Assembly: GCA_900764695.1 (NCBI GenBank)
Contig: CAAFOY010000025.1
Location: forward strand, 1-43,066
Source of the DNA: Lachnospiraceae bacterium
Lineage (GTDB): Bacteria > Bacillota_A > Clostridia > Lachnospirales > Lachnospiraceae
Length of the DNA stretch: 43,066 nt
Direction of reading: 5' to 3'
Shown: positions 24,504 to 33,418 of the stretch, one piece after another
Layout: every line of letters begins with the position of its first letter
Position numbering within the stretch: position 1 is the first letter of the stretch
Made by a program: the position numbers and the translations under genes
Notes under the pieces: generated by a model
What the model was told of the DNA's origin: nothing
Database searches by the model: none
Seen by the model: the letters and a program-made list of their open reading frames with translations, nothing else

Positions 24504-25445
24504 CTAATCATCATCTTCTTCACTTTTTTTCATAATGTTATTCTGAACTCTGTTATAAAGTTCTCTTGCTGCATTATAACCCATCTTCTTCTGTCTGTGG
24601 TTAACTGCCGCTGCTTCTACAATAACCGCAAGGTTTCTACCCGGTCTTATAGGTATTGAGTAACATACAACCTGATTTCCAAGGAATTCAATATACTGGT
24701 CCTCTAACCCTAAACGGTCATATTCTTTTTCTCTGTTCCATTCTTCTAATTTTATTACCATGTCAATGTTCTGTGTATCTTTAACATTTTCAACACCGAA
24801 CAAAGTCTTAACATCAATAATACCTATTCCTCGAAGTTCAATAAAATGTTTTGTTATATCAGGTGAAGTTCCAATTAATGTTTCTTCACTTACCTTTCTT
24901 ATTTCTACAACATCATCTGTTACAAGACGATGTCCTCTTTTAATAAGTTCAAGGGCAGCTTCACTTTTACCAATTCCGCTTTCACCCATAATCAAAACAC
25001 CTTCACCATAAACATCAACTAAAACTCCGTGAATTGAAATACAAGGTGCAAGTTCTACATTAAGCCATCTTGTCAAATCAGCATAAAAGCTTGACGTTGT
25101 CATATCTGTTGATAAAACAGGTACTCCATTCTTTCGTCCTACCTCAATCAAATCTTCATCCGGCTCAATTCCCTGACATATTACTAAACAAGGTATTCCG
25201 CTTGTCATTAACATGTTATACATTTCAATACGTTTCTCATGAGTCATTTCTGAAATATATGCCCACTCAACATTTCCTATAATCTGTACACGTTCTTTAT
25301 CAAAATGATTAAAGAATCCTGCTAACTGCAAAGCCGGTCTGTTTACTTCCGGAATTGTTATCATTATCTTATTAGTATCAATTTCCGGTATATAATTTTT
25401 AAGATTATAATTTTCTATTATTTTTGAAAACTTTACTTTTGCCAT
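24504..25445 (-). CDS. hprK: HPr kinase/phosphorylase
   Basis: HprK phosphorylates HPr and Crh on Ser46 when glycolytic intermediates are high and reverses this when phosphate is high. The 313-residue protein has the N-terminal domain (about 1-130), H140 in SIHGVLV, Walker A GESGIGKS at 154-161 and the signature IELRGIGIIDV at about 202-212. AGGAGG lies nine bases before the ATG. Its likely substrate with Ser46 is encoded in the same run at 20287-20547, and a glucokinase follows immediately. Confidence 0.96.
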   Translation of the reverse strand: MAKVKFSKIIENYNLKNYIPEIDTNKIMITIPEVNRPALQLAGFFNHFDKERVQIIGNVEWAYISEMTHEKRIEMYNMLMTSGIPCLVICQGIEPDEDLIEVGRKNGVPVLSTDMTTSSFYADLTRWLNVELAPCISIHGVLVDVYGEGVLIMGESGIGKSEAALELIKRGHRLVTDDVVEIRKVSEETLIGTSPDITKHFIELRGIGIIDVKTLFGVENVKDTQNIDMVIKLEEWNREKEYDRLGLEDQYIEFLGNQVVCYSIPIRPGRNLAVIVEAAAVNHRQKKMGYNAARELYNRVQNNIMKKSEEDDD

Positions 25446-25576
25446 ATCTATGTTCCTCCTATTTTTTATTTCACATAAGAATATGTTGCATAAACCTATT
25501 CTTAAGCCCTTTTTTACTATTTCCGTAATATATTCTTCCTAGATTTTAACATCATAAACACTCTTTGTACACTAAT

Positions 25577-27475
25577 TTAATGAAAAAAATCATAAACACT
25601 TTTTGCAATATTTTTTGTCATAGAAGGTGCCTGCTCTAAATTTTCTAATGATGCCTCTTTTATATTGTCAATCGATTTAAAATGTTGCATCAGAGCCTTT
25701 CTTCTTGCCGGACCAACTCCCGGGATGTCATCAAGAATAGATTTAACCTGTTTTTTACTTCTAAGACTTCTGTGAAATTCAATTGCAAATCTATGTGCCT
25801 CATCCTGAATTCTTGTAATTAATTTGAATGCCTCCGAATTTCTGTCTATCGGAATTTCTATATTGTTATAATATAGCCCTCTTGTCCTATGATTATCATC
25901 CTTAACCATTCCACATACCGGTATGTTCAAATGAAGTTTATCAAGCACTTCAAGGGCAACATTAACCTGTCCTTTTCCACCATCCATCATAATAATATCA
26001 GGAAATTTGCTGAAACTTCCAAGTTCATAATCTCTTCCGTCTTCATCCATTTTTTCTCTTTCCTCTAATCCATGGGAAAATCTTCTAGTAAGAACTTCCG
26101 CAAGACTTCCGTAATCATCAGCGCCCTTTATCCATTTAATTTTAAATCGTCTATAACTGTTTCTTTTTGGCTTCCCATCTTCATAAACTATCATCGAGCC
26201 TACTGATTCATATCCGTTAGTATTAGAAATATCGTAAGCTTCCATTCTATGAATATTTGTTAAATTTAGCAATTCTTCAATTTCTTTTACGGCTCCGATT
26301 GTTTTTTGCTTTTCTCTTCTGTATTTTTCCTTATTCTGTTCTAGGAGATTTCTCGCATTTTTATTTGCAAGCTCCACAAGTTTTTCTTTCTGACCTTTTT
26401 TCGGTTTTACAATTTTTACCGTAAAGTTTTGATTTCTGCTAAGCCATTTGCTTATCAGTTCTTCATCTTCAATTTCTGTTGGCACAAATAACTCTCTTGG
26501 AATAAACGGAGTTCCCACATAATACTGTTTGATAAAATTAGTTACGATATCCATCCCTGTATCACCCGGAACAGTATTCATGTAAAAATGTTCTCTTCCT
26601 ATTAATTTGCCATTTCTGACAAAGAAAACCTGAACTACTGCATCATTTCCTTCCTCTGCATATCCTATAATGTCCCTGTCTTCAAACTGATGCGTTGTAA
26701 TTTTCTGATTTCCGGCAACATGATTTATGCTATTTATCAAATCTCTGCATTCCATGGCTTTTTCAAAATCTAAAGCCTCTGATGCCTTCATCATTTTTTC
26801 TTCTAATTCTTTTATTGTATCTTTATAATTTCCCTCAAGAAACTTTATAGCCTTATTTATATTTTCTCTATAATCTGCTTTTGAAATGTAGCCCTGACAA
26901 GCCCCATCACACTGTCCTATATGATAATAAAGGCACGGTCTTCCATTTATTTTTGGCACCTGCTTATGTTCACCATCAGCTGTCAGTGTATCATCCGTAA
27001 CTATTGACTTATTGCAATTTCTTATGTGATACATTTTCTGAAGCAGGTCTATCGTATCCTTTACCGCTCCTGAACTTGTAAATGGTCCAAAATACTTGCT
27101 CTTGTCTTTCTTCATTCTTCTTGCAAATAAAATTCTTGGATAATCTTCATTTATCGTTACCTGCACATACGGATAACTTTTATCATCCATAAGCATTGTA
27201 TTGTATTTTGGTCTGTATTCTTTTATAAGATTGCATTCTAATATGAGTGCCTCTAATTCTGAATCTGTAAGAATATATTCAAACCTGCTTATTTTCTGAA
27301 CCATTGATTCAATCTTCGGTCCTCTTTTTTTTACATCTTTTCTGAAATATGAACTCACTCTTCGCTTTAACTTTACTGCTTTTCCAACATAAATTACATC
27401 ATCATGAGAGTCATACATAAGATATACGCCCGGAGTTTCCGGCAATTTTTTTAATTCTTCCTGAAAATTAAACAT
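25577..27475 (-). CDS. uvrC: Excinuclease ABC subunit C
   Basis: UvrC makes the dual incisions in nucleotide excision repair after UvrAB load it at damage. The 632-residue protein has the GIY-YIG nuclease at about 13-95 ([19 protein letters not shown]), a four-Cys-like region around CNKS...[13 protein letters not shown] and a UVR domain near 200-235 ([14 protein letters not shown]). The RNase-H-like second nuclease is at about 370-530 ([35 protein letters not shown]), and helix-hairpin-helix motifs are at the end ([16 protein letters not shown]). Length and order are normal. It starts one base after the stop of the preceding ykgJ-like gene, so translation is probably coupled. Confidence 0.97.
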   Translation of the reverse strand: MFNFQEELKKLPETPGVYLMYDSHDDVIYVGKAVKLKRRVSSYFRKDVKKRGPKIESMVQKISRFEYILTDSELEALILECNLIKEYRPKYNTMLMDDKSYPYVQVTINEDYPRILFARRMKKDKSKYFGPFTSSGAVKDTIDLLQKMYHIRNCNKSIVTDDTLTADGEHKQVPKINGRPCLYYHIGQCDGACQGYISKADYRENINKAIKFLEGNYKDTIKELEEKMMKASEALDFEKAMECRDLINSINHVAGNQKITTHQFEDRDIIGYAEEGNDAVVQVFFVRNGKLIGREHFYMNTVPGDTGMDIVTNFIKQYYVGTPFIPRELFVPTEIEDEELISKWLSRNQNFTVKIVKPKKGQKEKLVELANKNARNLLEQNKEKYRREKQKTIGAVKEIEELLNLTNIHRMEAYDISNTNGYESVGSMIVYEDGKPKRNSYRRFKIKWIKGADDYGSLAEVLTRRFSHGLEEREKMDEDGRDYELGSFSKFPDIIMMDGGKGQVNVALEVLDKLHLNIPVCGMVKDDNHRTRGLYYNNIEIPIDRNSEAFKLITRIQDEAHRFAIEFHRSLRSKKQVKSILDDIPGVGPARRKALMQHFKSIDNIKEASLENLEQAPSMTKNIAKSVYDFFH

Positions 27476-27476
27476 T

Positions 27477-28136
27477 CTATCCTATTACTTCTTTCACTTT
27501 ATTTATTCTTTGTGTAAACTGTGTATAAAAATCATCATTAACTTCATATGGCATTAAATAAAATAATTTTACCAAATACATTGTTATCGTTTTAATTTGC
27601 TTTTCATCCTGCATTCCTTCCAAAATATGCTGTATGTCTTTTAGGAAATAATGCCATATAACAATGTATTCATGGTATTTATTTATATTATCTATTCCAA
27701 GCCATTTATCTATTCTAACTTTAGTTTTATTTTTCTTCGGGCATTCATAAATCTGATTAAAATATTTAAAATCATTATCATCGTATATTCTGCCTAACGG
27801 GAACAATCTGCATATACCAGGTCTGTTTGAATGCACACTGCATCTTCCGTTTTCATCTAGAAAATAACATTTCCCACCGTCTTCCTGCATTTTTAAGTTT
27901 GGCAAAATGACACCGTCTGCTACATTTAATTCCACCGCCCTGCTCATCAATTCTTCCATTGTGATTCCGGCTTTTGCAAATTGGTATATATCATATGGAT
28001 CAAGCACTATTGACTCTCCCATATTGTGACAACACTTGCTGCATCCCTCGCAGTCGTTGCATCCTATCCTTGCCAAATCATTTTCTGTATATAATTTTCC
28101 ATCTGTCATCTCTGACAAATCCCAATTTCTCTCCAT
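27477..28136 (-). CDS. YkgJ-family cysteine-cluster protein
   Basis: This 219-residue protein belongs to the YkgJ (UPF0153) family, which has a cysteine cluster thought to bind zinc or iron. The cluster is [11 protein letters not shown] (about 26-36), followed by [26 protein letters not shown] and a late Cys (YECPKKN). The C-terminal 80 residues are helical and not distinctive. The stop is one base before the uvrC start. AGAGG lies five bases upstream of the ATG. The structured segment 28173-28342 ends about 37 bases before this start and would be its leader if transcribed on this strand. The function of the family is not established. Confidence 0.85.
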   Translation of the reverse strand: MERNWDLSEMTDGKLYTENDLARIGCNDCEGCSKCCHNMGESIVLDPYDIYQFAKAGITMEELMSRAVELNVADGVILPNLKMQEDGGKCYFLDENGRCSVHSNRPGICRLFPLGRIYDDNDFKYFNQIYECPKKNKTKVRIDKWLGIDNINKYHEYIVIWHYFLKDIQHILEGMQDEKQIKTITMYLVKLFYLMPYEVNDDFYTQFTQRINKVKEVIG

Positions 28137-28172
28137 GTTTACCTCTTGTGCTTATTAATAATTTAATGCCAG

Positions 28173-28342
28173 GATCAAATGGTTTAAGCCCACATGAGCT
28201 TACTCATAAGTGGGTAAAAGACCTTGAGACCCGCCCCAATATGAGCAAAAAAGTGGGATAATTCCCACGATATGCGAATATTGGGTAGGATTGTGGGAGT
28301 GCGTAGCACTGAACAATCCGTAGGCTTCAAAGTCATTTTATC
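28173..28342. ncRNA. Candidate structured RNA, three hairpins closed by a long stem
   Basis: Base pairing is seen by eye. An outer stem joins 28173-28190 (GATCAAATGGTTTAAGCC) to 28323-28342, whose reverse complement differs by only a few positions. Inside are three hairpins. H1 is 28191-28212, CAC-ATGAG/CTCAT-AA-GTG with a CTTA loop. H2 is 28235-28285, CCCAATAT/ATATTGGG outside and GTGGGA/TCCCAC inside with a TAAT loop. H3 is 28288-28319, GGATTGT/ACAATCC outside and AGTGC/GCACT inside. No reading frame of note occupies it, and it is visibly richer in G+C than the flanking spacer. Strand is uncertain. On the minus strand it would be the leader of ykgJ-uvrC; on the plus strand a stand-alone RNA. 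It does not match a riboswitch, tmRNA, RNase P or SRP motif that I recognise. Confidence 0.6.
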
Positions 28343-28460
28343 ATAAAACTATTTATGGGGCAAAATAATCGATTGGGGCTTTAACCAGATTTTATGGGCG
28401 TGATTTTCAATACTATGGACACGGCATTGCACGCATTTTGCATATGAATTCAATTTAATG
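28343..28460. other. Gene-free segment beside the structured RNA
   Basis: No gene is seen. It contains two GGGGC-containing runs (28357-28380) and a GC-moderate stretch to about 28440 that could be part of the same transcript as the adjacent structured element. Confidence 0.4.
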
Positions 28461-28563
28461 AAATAAAGACTATACTTAAAATGATATGCTCCCCCATATA
28501 AAACTTTTATATTTCATTGTCCTATATGAGTGTCGCGTATCAGTAAAAGTATAGTCTTTATTT
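28461..28563. repeat. Perfect 17-bp inverted repeat with nested partial palindromes
   Basis: The arms AAATAAAGACTATACTT (28461-28477) and its exact complement (28547-28563) enclose 69 bases. Within these, TGATATGC pairs with GCGTATCA (one G-U) and CATATA with TATATG. The whole can fold as one long interrupted stem. The A/T-rich ends would allow a bidirectional terminator, but the arms are longer than usual; a small inverted-repeat mobile element is the alternative. Confidence 0.65.
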
Positions 28564-28615
28564 TAATTATATATTTTATGAATTAATTAATTTAATTCAC
28601 TTTTATTTGTATATT

Positions 28616-28653
28616 ATATGAATTGATTTCATTACATCTACATCAATTCATAT
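28616..28653 (-). terminator. Hairpin just after ftsH
   Basis: ATATGAATTGAT (28616-28627) and ATCAATTCATAT (28642-28653) are a perfect 12-base inverted repeat with a 14-base loop, eight bases past the ftsH stop codon. On the minus strand no T run follows, so it may stabilise the mRNA end, with real termination at 28461-28563. Confidence 0.5.
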
Positions 28654-28660
28654 TACCTAA

Positions 28661-30658
28661 TTATTGATTATCATCTGTCACCTGACTATCTGCATTGTCA
28701 TCGTTCTGCTGTTCTACTGTTTCACCGGCATCCTGTTGTCCTGCTTCCTGTGCCTGGCACTGATGATAAATTTCCATAAACTGCTTTCCTGTAATTGTTT
28801 CTTTTTCATATAAATATTCAGCAATCTTATCGAGCTTGTCTCTGTTTTCTGTAAGAATTCTCTTTGCTTCTTCGTATTTTTCTTTCAAAAGAATCTTTAT
28901 TTCTTCTTCAATTTGTGAAGCTGTCTTTTCACTACAATTTAAACTTGTACTTCTTCCTAAATACTGATTTTCTACCTGTTCAAGACTCATAAGTCCAAAC
29001 TTCTCTGACATACCATACATTGCAATCATTGATTTTGCAATCTTTGTTGCCTTTTCCATATCATTTGAAGCACCTGTTGTAACTGAATCAAATACAATTT
29101 CTTCTGCTGCCCTTCCGGCAAGAAGCATAACCAGTCTTGCTTCAAGTTCGCTTTGTGACATCAAATATTTTTCTTCTTCAGGTACTGTCATTACATATCC
29201 TAAAGAACCCATCGTTCTTGGTACAATTGTAATCTTCTGTACAGGTTCTGCATCCTTTTCAATTGCTGTTACAAGAGCATGACCAACTTCATGATAAGCA
29301 ACAATCTTCTTTTCTTCTGCTCCAAGAATCTTGTTCTTCTTCTCTTTACCTGCAATTACAACTTCTACAGCTTCAAATAAATCAGCCTGTGAAATCGCTT
29401 TTCTACCGGCTTTAACTGCATTAATTGCTGCTTCATTAATCATATTTGCGAGGTCTGAACCAACAGCTCCACTTGTTGCCAATGCAATTTCTTCAAGATT
29501 TACTGTTTCATCCATCTTAACATCTTTAGAATGTACTTTTAATGTTTCCAATCTTCCCTGTAAATCAGGTGTATCTACGATTACTCTTCTGTCAAAACGT
29601 CCCGGTCTCAACAATGCCGGATCAAGTACTTCCGGTCTGTTAGTTGCAGCTAAGATTAAAATACCTTTAGAAGAATCAAATCCATCCATCTCTGCAAGCA
29701 ATGCATTTAATGTCTGTTCTCTTTCATCATTACCGCCACCGTATTTTGAATCTCTGCTCTTACCAATAGAATCAATTTCATCGATAAATATAATACATGG
29801 TGCATTTTCCTCTGCCTGTTTAAATAAATCTCTAACTCTTGATGCACCTACACCAACATATAATTCAACAAAATCTGAACCCGACAATGAGAAGAACGGT
29901 ACTTTAGCTTCACCTGCTACTGCCTTTGCAAGTAAGGTTTTACCAGTTCCCGGAGGTCCTACAAGCAAAGCTCCTTTTGGAAGTTTCGCCCCAATTTCTG
30001 CATATTTTCCGGGATTGTGAAGGAAATCTACCAGTTCAACTACTGATTCCTTAGCTTCATCCTGTCCGGCTACATCTTTAAATGTAACACCGGTTTCCTT
30101 CTGAATGTAAACTTTGGCATTGCTCTTTCCAACTCCAAATATTCCATTTTTGCCACCGGCACTTCTTTTCATCATCATGCCAAAGATAAAATAGAATACG
30201 GCAAACATAATAACAAGCTGTATTACATAGAAAATTATTTCCTGTGAACCGCTGTCAAATTGTGCCTTAAAGTTAACATCAGTATATTTTGTTTTTAATT
30301 CCTGAATCAGTGAAATATCTCTATCTTCTAAGTCTGTTGTCCAATATTTATACTGAATAAATGAATTTTCTGAACCTTTTAATGTTAATACTATTTTTCC
30401 TTTGTCAAATACTACTGTATCAACTTTGTCCTGCTCTAACAAAGCTATAAACTGATTATATGTTATTTCCTTTGTTGTTAACGCACTTGTCATATAAGAT
30501 GAAAGTGACATAAATAAAAATGCAGCAACAATTGCGATTACTATAGGTATAACTGTATTTTTGTTAGGCCTGTTGCCATTACCATTATTACCTGAATTAT
30601 TACCATTATTGTTGCCATTATTATTTTGATTATTATTTTGATAAAAATTATTGTCCAT
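28661..30658 (-). CDS. ftsH: ATP-dependent membrane zinc protease FtsH
   Basis: FtsH is a membrane AAA+ protease that degrades misfolded membrane proteins and selected regulators. The 665-residue protein has membrane helices at about 36-56 and 146-166 flanking the small extracellular domain. The AAA module has Walker A GPPGTGKT, Walker B IIFIDEID and the second region of homology NRPEVLDPALLRPGRFDR. The zinc site is HEVGH, with a later Asp/Glu ligand. An unusual feature is the first 33 residues before helix 1, almost entirely Asn and Gly (NNNQNNNGNNNGNN). The C-terminal tail is Gln/Asp-rich. AGGAG lies eight bases before the ATG. Confidence 0.97.
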   Translation of the reverse strand: MDNNFYQNNNQNNNGNNNGNNSGNNGNGNRPNKNTVIPIVIAIVAAFLFMSLSSYMTSALTTKEITYNQFIALLEQDKVDTVVFDKGKIVLTLKGSENSFIQYKYWTTDLEDRDISLIQELKTKYTDVNFKAQFDSGSQEIIFYVIQLVIMFAVFYFIFGMMMKRSAGGKNGIFGVGKSNAKVYIQKETGVTFKDVAGQDEAKESVVELVDFLHNPGKYAEIGAKLPKGALLVGPPGTGKTLLAKAVAGEAKVPFFSLSGSDFVELYVGVGASRVRDLFKQAEENAPCIIFIDEIDSIGKSRDSKYGGGNDEREQTLNALLAEMDGFDSSKGILILAATNRPEVLDPALLRPGRFDRRVIVDTPDLQGRLETLKVHSKDVKMDETVNLEEIALATSGAVGSDLANMINEAAINAVKAGRKAISQADLFEAVEVVIAGKEKKNKILGAEEKKIVAYHEVGHALVTAIEKDAEPVQKITIVPRTMGSLGYVMTVPEEEKYLMSQSELEARLVMLLAGRAAEEIVFDSVTTGASNDMEKATKIAKSMIAMYGMSEKFGLMSLEQVENQYLGRSTSLNCSEKTASQIEEEIKILLKEKYEEAKRILTENRDKLDKIAEYLYEKETITGKQFMEIYHQCQAQEAGQQDAGETVEQQNDDNADSQVTDDNQ

Positions 30659-31134
30659 CTAAAATTCTCCTGTCAACTGTGTAATTGTAGTTTATTTTAT
30701 CATTTTGTCTTAATTAATGCCAGTTATATAGCATATTTTTTATCTCACATACCATACTAATGTTATTTTATGAAAAAAGATTTAACAAATATTAAATTTT
30801 TATTTTTTTCATTTTCTCAAATAATCCGGTAATTATATATGCCACTTATTTTTTTCGTTGACTCATATAATCCTGCACTTATACTTTCGATTTATTTAAT
30901 TATTATCCAAAGTGCTTATTATAAAGGTTATAATTATTTATTTTAATTTGTCAGTGCTTTTTTCTTATTATTATAAACTAAAGTATGCATAATAATTACA
31001 TATTTTTTGTATTTCACTATATAATCAAAAGTTTTTTTTTCAAAAATTCATTTTTTCTGATTTTTTATAGTATTGCTTTCTTATATGTTGTATATTTTAA
31101 TCGTGTTTGTTTTTTTAGAAGATGAGCATTTTAA
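30659..31134. other. Very AT-rich divergent spacer between ftsH and pyrG
   Basis: No gene is seen. It carries the ftsH leader on the minus strand and, near 31135-31140, the probable pyrG promoter. Long T runs on the plus strand (for example 31029-31038) are frequent. A phrase TTTTTTCTGATT occurs at about 31051 and again at about 31218 just before pyrG. No riboswitch or attenuator could be recognised. Confidence 0.5.
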
Positions 31135-31140
31135 TATAAT
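31135..31140 (+). promoter_or_regulatory. Probable -10 element of pyrG
   Basis: A perfect TATAAT stands about 108 bases before the pyrG start codon, with only a weak T-rich -35. The implied start near 31147 reads AGGTAC, not the GGGC start used in CTP-sensed reiterative initiation of Bacillus pyrG, so that mechanism is not evident. Confidence 0.4.
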
Positions 31141-31248
31141 AAAATAGGTACAACAAAACACTTTCAGAAATATTGTTTTAATTATTTTTCGGACTTAAAT
31201 ATATTTGATAAAATCAATTTTTTCTGATTGAATTATAGGAGGAAAATT

Positions 31249-32853
31249 ATGTCAGTAAAATACGTATTTGTAACCGGTGGTGTTGTATCCGGCCTTGGCA
31301 AAGGAATTACAGCCGCTTCCCTTGGCAGACTTCTTAAGGCACGTGGATACAAAGTAACAATGCAAAAATTTGATCCATATATAAATATCGATCCCGGTAC
31401 TATGAATCCAATACAGCACGGCGAAGTTTTCGTAACTGATGATGGTGCTGAAACAGACCTTGATTTAGGTCATTATGAAAGATTTATCGACGAAAGTCTT
31501 ACAAAAAATTCAAATGTTACAACCGGTAAAGTTTACTGGTCTGTTCTTACTAAAGAACGTCGTGGCGACTTTGGTGGGGGAACTGTTCAGGTTATTCCTC
31601 ATATCACAAATGAAATCAAAAGCCGTTTTCACAGAAGTTTAAATGAAGAAACTGAAATCGCAATCATTGAAGTAGGTGGAACAGTTGGTGATATTGAATC
31701 ACAGCCATATATCGAAGCAATCAGACAGTTCCAGCATGATGTTGGACATGAAAACTGCATTCTTATTCATGTTGCATTAATGGTTTATCTCCCTGCATCT
31801 GAGGAAATGAAGACAAAACCAATTCAGATGAGTGTTAAAGAATTACAAAGACTTGGTATTCAGCCGGACATCGTTGTATGCCGTACAGAATTTGAAATTG
31901 ATGATATTTTAAAAGATAAAATCAGTCTTTTCTGTAACGTGCCTGCAAGCCATGTTGTACAAAATTTAACTGTAGACATGCTTTATGAAGCACCTCTTGC
32001 AATGGAAAAAGAACATTTAGCAGAAATTGTATGCGAAAGTTTAAATCTTGATTGTCCTGAACCTGACTTAGATGATTGGAAAGCAATGGTTAAATCAGCA
32101 AAGAATCCTACAAAAGAGGTTACTGTTGCTTTAGTTGGAAAATATATTGCATTACACGATGCTTACATCAGCGTTGTTGAATCATTAAAGCATGCCGGAT
32201 ATGCTGCTAACGCAAGTGTAAATATCAAATGGGTTGACTCAGAAACTGTAACAGATGAAAATGCTGCTGAAGTATTTGGCGATGTTTCAGGAATCCTTGT
32301 TCCGGGCGGATTTGGAAGCCGTGGTATTGAAGGGAAAATTTCTGCTATCCGTTATGCACGTGAAAACAACATTCCATTCCTTGGTCTTTGCCTTGGTATG
32401 CAATTATCAATTGTTGAATTTGCAAGACATGTTGTAGGATTTAGAGATGCACATAGTGTTGAACTTAATTCAGCAACTACTCATCCTGTAATTTCTCTTA
32501 TGGCTGATCAGGAAGGTGTTGATAATATCGGTGGAACATTAAGGCTTGGTTCTTACCCATGTAAATTAGCTAAAGACAGTTTAGCATACAAATTATATAA
32601 AGAAGAATTAATCCACGAACGTCATCGTCATCGTTATGAAGTTAACAATGACTATCGAAAGGATTTAACAAACAACGGAATGATGCTTTCAGGTATTTCT
32701 CCTGACGGAAGAATTGTTGAAATGGTAGAAATTCCATCTCATCCATTTTTCATTGCTACTCAGGCACATCCTGAATTTAAGAGCAGACCTAACAGACCTC
32801 ATCCATTATTCCTTGGATTTGTTAACGCATCACTCGATAATCAGAACAAATAA
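31249..32853 (+). CDS. pyrG: CTP synthase
   Basis: CTP synthase aminates UTP to CTP with glutamine and ATP. The ATG at 31249 follows AGGAGG by six bases and gives [20 protein letters not shown], the standard beginning; the frame opens earlier at 31228 but that would include the ribosome site. The 534 residues contain the synthetase domain (1-265; CTP/UTP site [11 protein letters not shown]) and a class I glutamine amidotransferase domain with the nucleophile Cys in [11 protein letters not shown] and His/Glu in AHPEF. It is monocistronic, ending at the hairpin 32863-32907. Confidence 0.98.
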   Translation: MSVKYVFVTGGVVSGLGKGITAASLGRLLKARGYKVTMQKFDPYINIDPGTMNPIQHGEVFVTDDGAETDLDLGHYERFIDESLTKNSNVTTGKVYWSVLTKERRGDFGGGTVQVIPHITNEIKSRFHRSLNEETEIAIIEVGGTVGDIESQPYIEAIRQFQHDVGHENCILIHVALMVYLPASEEMKTKPIQMSVKELQRLGIQPDIVVCRTEFEIDDILKDKISLFCNVPASHVVQNLTVDMLYEAPLAMEKEHLAEIVCESLNLDCPEPDLDDWKAMVKSAKNPTKEVTVALVGKYIALHDAYISVVESLKHAGYAANASVNIKWVDSETVTDENAAEVFGDVSGILVPGGFGSRGIEGKISAIRYARENNIPFLGLCLGMQLSIVEFARHVVGFRDAHSVELNSATTHPVISLMADQEGVDNIGGTLRLGSYPCKLAKDSLAYKLYKEELIHERHRHRYEVNNDYRKDLTNNGMMLSGISPDGRIVEMVEIPSHPFFIATQAHPEFKSRPNRPHPLFLGFVNASLDNQNK

Positions 32854-32862
32854 ATATAAACC

Positions 32863-32907
32863 AAAAACAGGGAAAAGCCTTCAATTGAAAGCTTTTCCCT
32901 GTTTTTT
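32863..32907 (+). terminator. Terminator of pyrG
   Basis: AAAAACAGGGAAAAGC pairs perfectly with GCTTTTCCCTGTTTTT around a short loop, with six T residues in the right arm, ten bases after the stop codon. It is symmetrical enough to act in both directions. Confidence 0.95.
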
Positions 32908-33063
32908 ACTAACTATTGCATAAACTTCATGTCCAAATACGCCACCAAGTGTATTGGCCAATATATCATTTAATATTAAATACTCCTTCAAATATTGTGC
33001 GTATTTTTTATTTGAAAATATCTTACTTGTACTTTGATAATTTATTTCTGAATAAAACATCAC
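32881..33063 (-). pseudogene. 60-codon minus-strand frame, possible gene remnant
   Basis: The frame encodes a charged N-terminus and then KYAQYLKEYLILNDILANTL followed by GGVFGHEVYAIVSKK, which looks protein-like rather than random. There is no ribosome site before its ATG. The stop lies inside the pyrG terminator, and the 32-bp repeats begin six bases upstream. It may be a residue of a lost or degraded gene. I recognise no family; it could also be chance. Confidence 0.3.
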
Positions 33064-33068
33064 ACTAT

Positions 33069-33184
33069 TTTACATTTTTATGAGCGATTTTTTTAACTTT
33101 TTTACATTTTTATGAGGGAACTTTTTATAATATTTACATTTTTATGAGGGAACTTTTCATCAATTCCAACACTTTTATGAGGAT
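33069..33184. repeat. 32-bp-period tandem repeat, about 3.5 copies
   Basis: TTTACATTTTTATGAG recurs exactly at 33069, 33101 and 33133, and a degenerate copy ending TTTTATGAGGA follows at about 33166-33184. Copies two and three share a longer core continuing GGGAACTTTT. The regular 32-base spacing equals about three helical turns. Function is unknown; a protein-binding array or a relic of an element are possibilities. Confidence 0.8.
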
Positions 33185-33227
33185 ATTTATTTTTTCAAAT
33201 ATAGATATGCCATCATCCTATAGTACT

Positions 33228-33401
33228 TTACTCAATAATTTCATATTGTAACATCTCATATTTAAGATTTGTGCCTTCATTTATTCCCTCTGGTAGTAAA
33301 GCTCTTGCTACCAACTTTATATTTTCACTTTCAATATCTGTTCTTTTTAAATTTGCATAGTCTCCATCAATGCTGACTACCGTATAGTAAAAAGTTTGCA
33401 T
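33228..33401 (-). CDS. Small 57-residue protein at the end of the NAD operon
   Basis: This short gene starts at ATG 33401 with AGGAG seven bases upstream and encodes MQTFYYTVVSIDGDYANLKR, TDIESENIKLVARALLPEGI and a tail ending LQYEIIE. Alternating hydrophobic strands and one helix suggest a small beta-alpha protein. No membrane segment or cysteine is present. It lies 17 bases after the niaR stop in the same orientation, so it is probably the last gene of the NAD operon. The ribosome site and clean frame support it as real. I cannot assign a family or function. Confidence 0.7.
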   Translation of the reverse strand: MQTFYYTVVSIDGDYANLKRTDIESENIKLVARALLPEGINEGTNLKYEMLQYEIIE

Positions 33402-33418
33402 TACAATTCTCCTCGTCT

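Noticed and set aside
28160..28460. Target-site duplication AATTTAATG flanking 28169-28451
   Set aside because: The nine-base AT-only match is expected by chance in such sequence, and the ends of the enclosed segment are not inverted repeats.
31141..31248. CTP-responsive pyrG attenuator
   Set aside because: No GGGC start and no strong hairpin followed by a T run could be found in the leader; the only stem (TCAAT/ATTGA near 31215) is too weak.
31228..31248. Earlier start codons for pyrG (31228), whiA (21548), ppx (11680) and the response regulator (18235)
   Set aside because: Each extension covers the Shine-Dalgarno sequence or lacks one, and the downstream start gives the standard family N-terminus.
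33069..33184. CRISPR array
   Set aside because: The units repeat every 32 bases with almost the whole unit similar, so there are no distinct spacers, and no cas genes are present.
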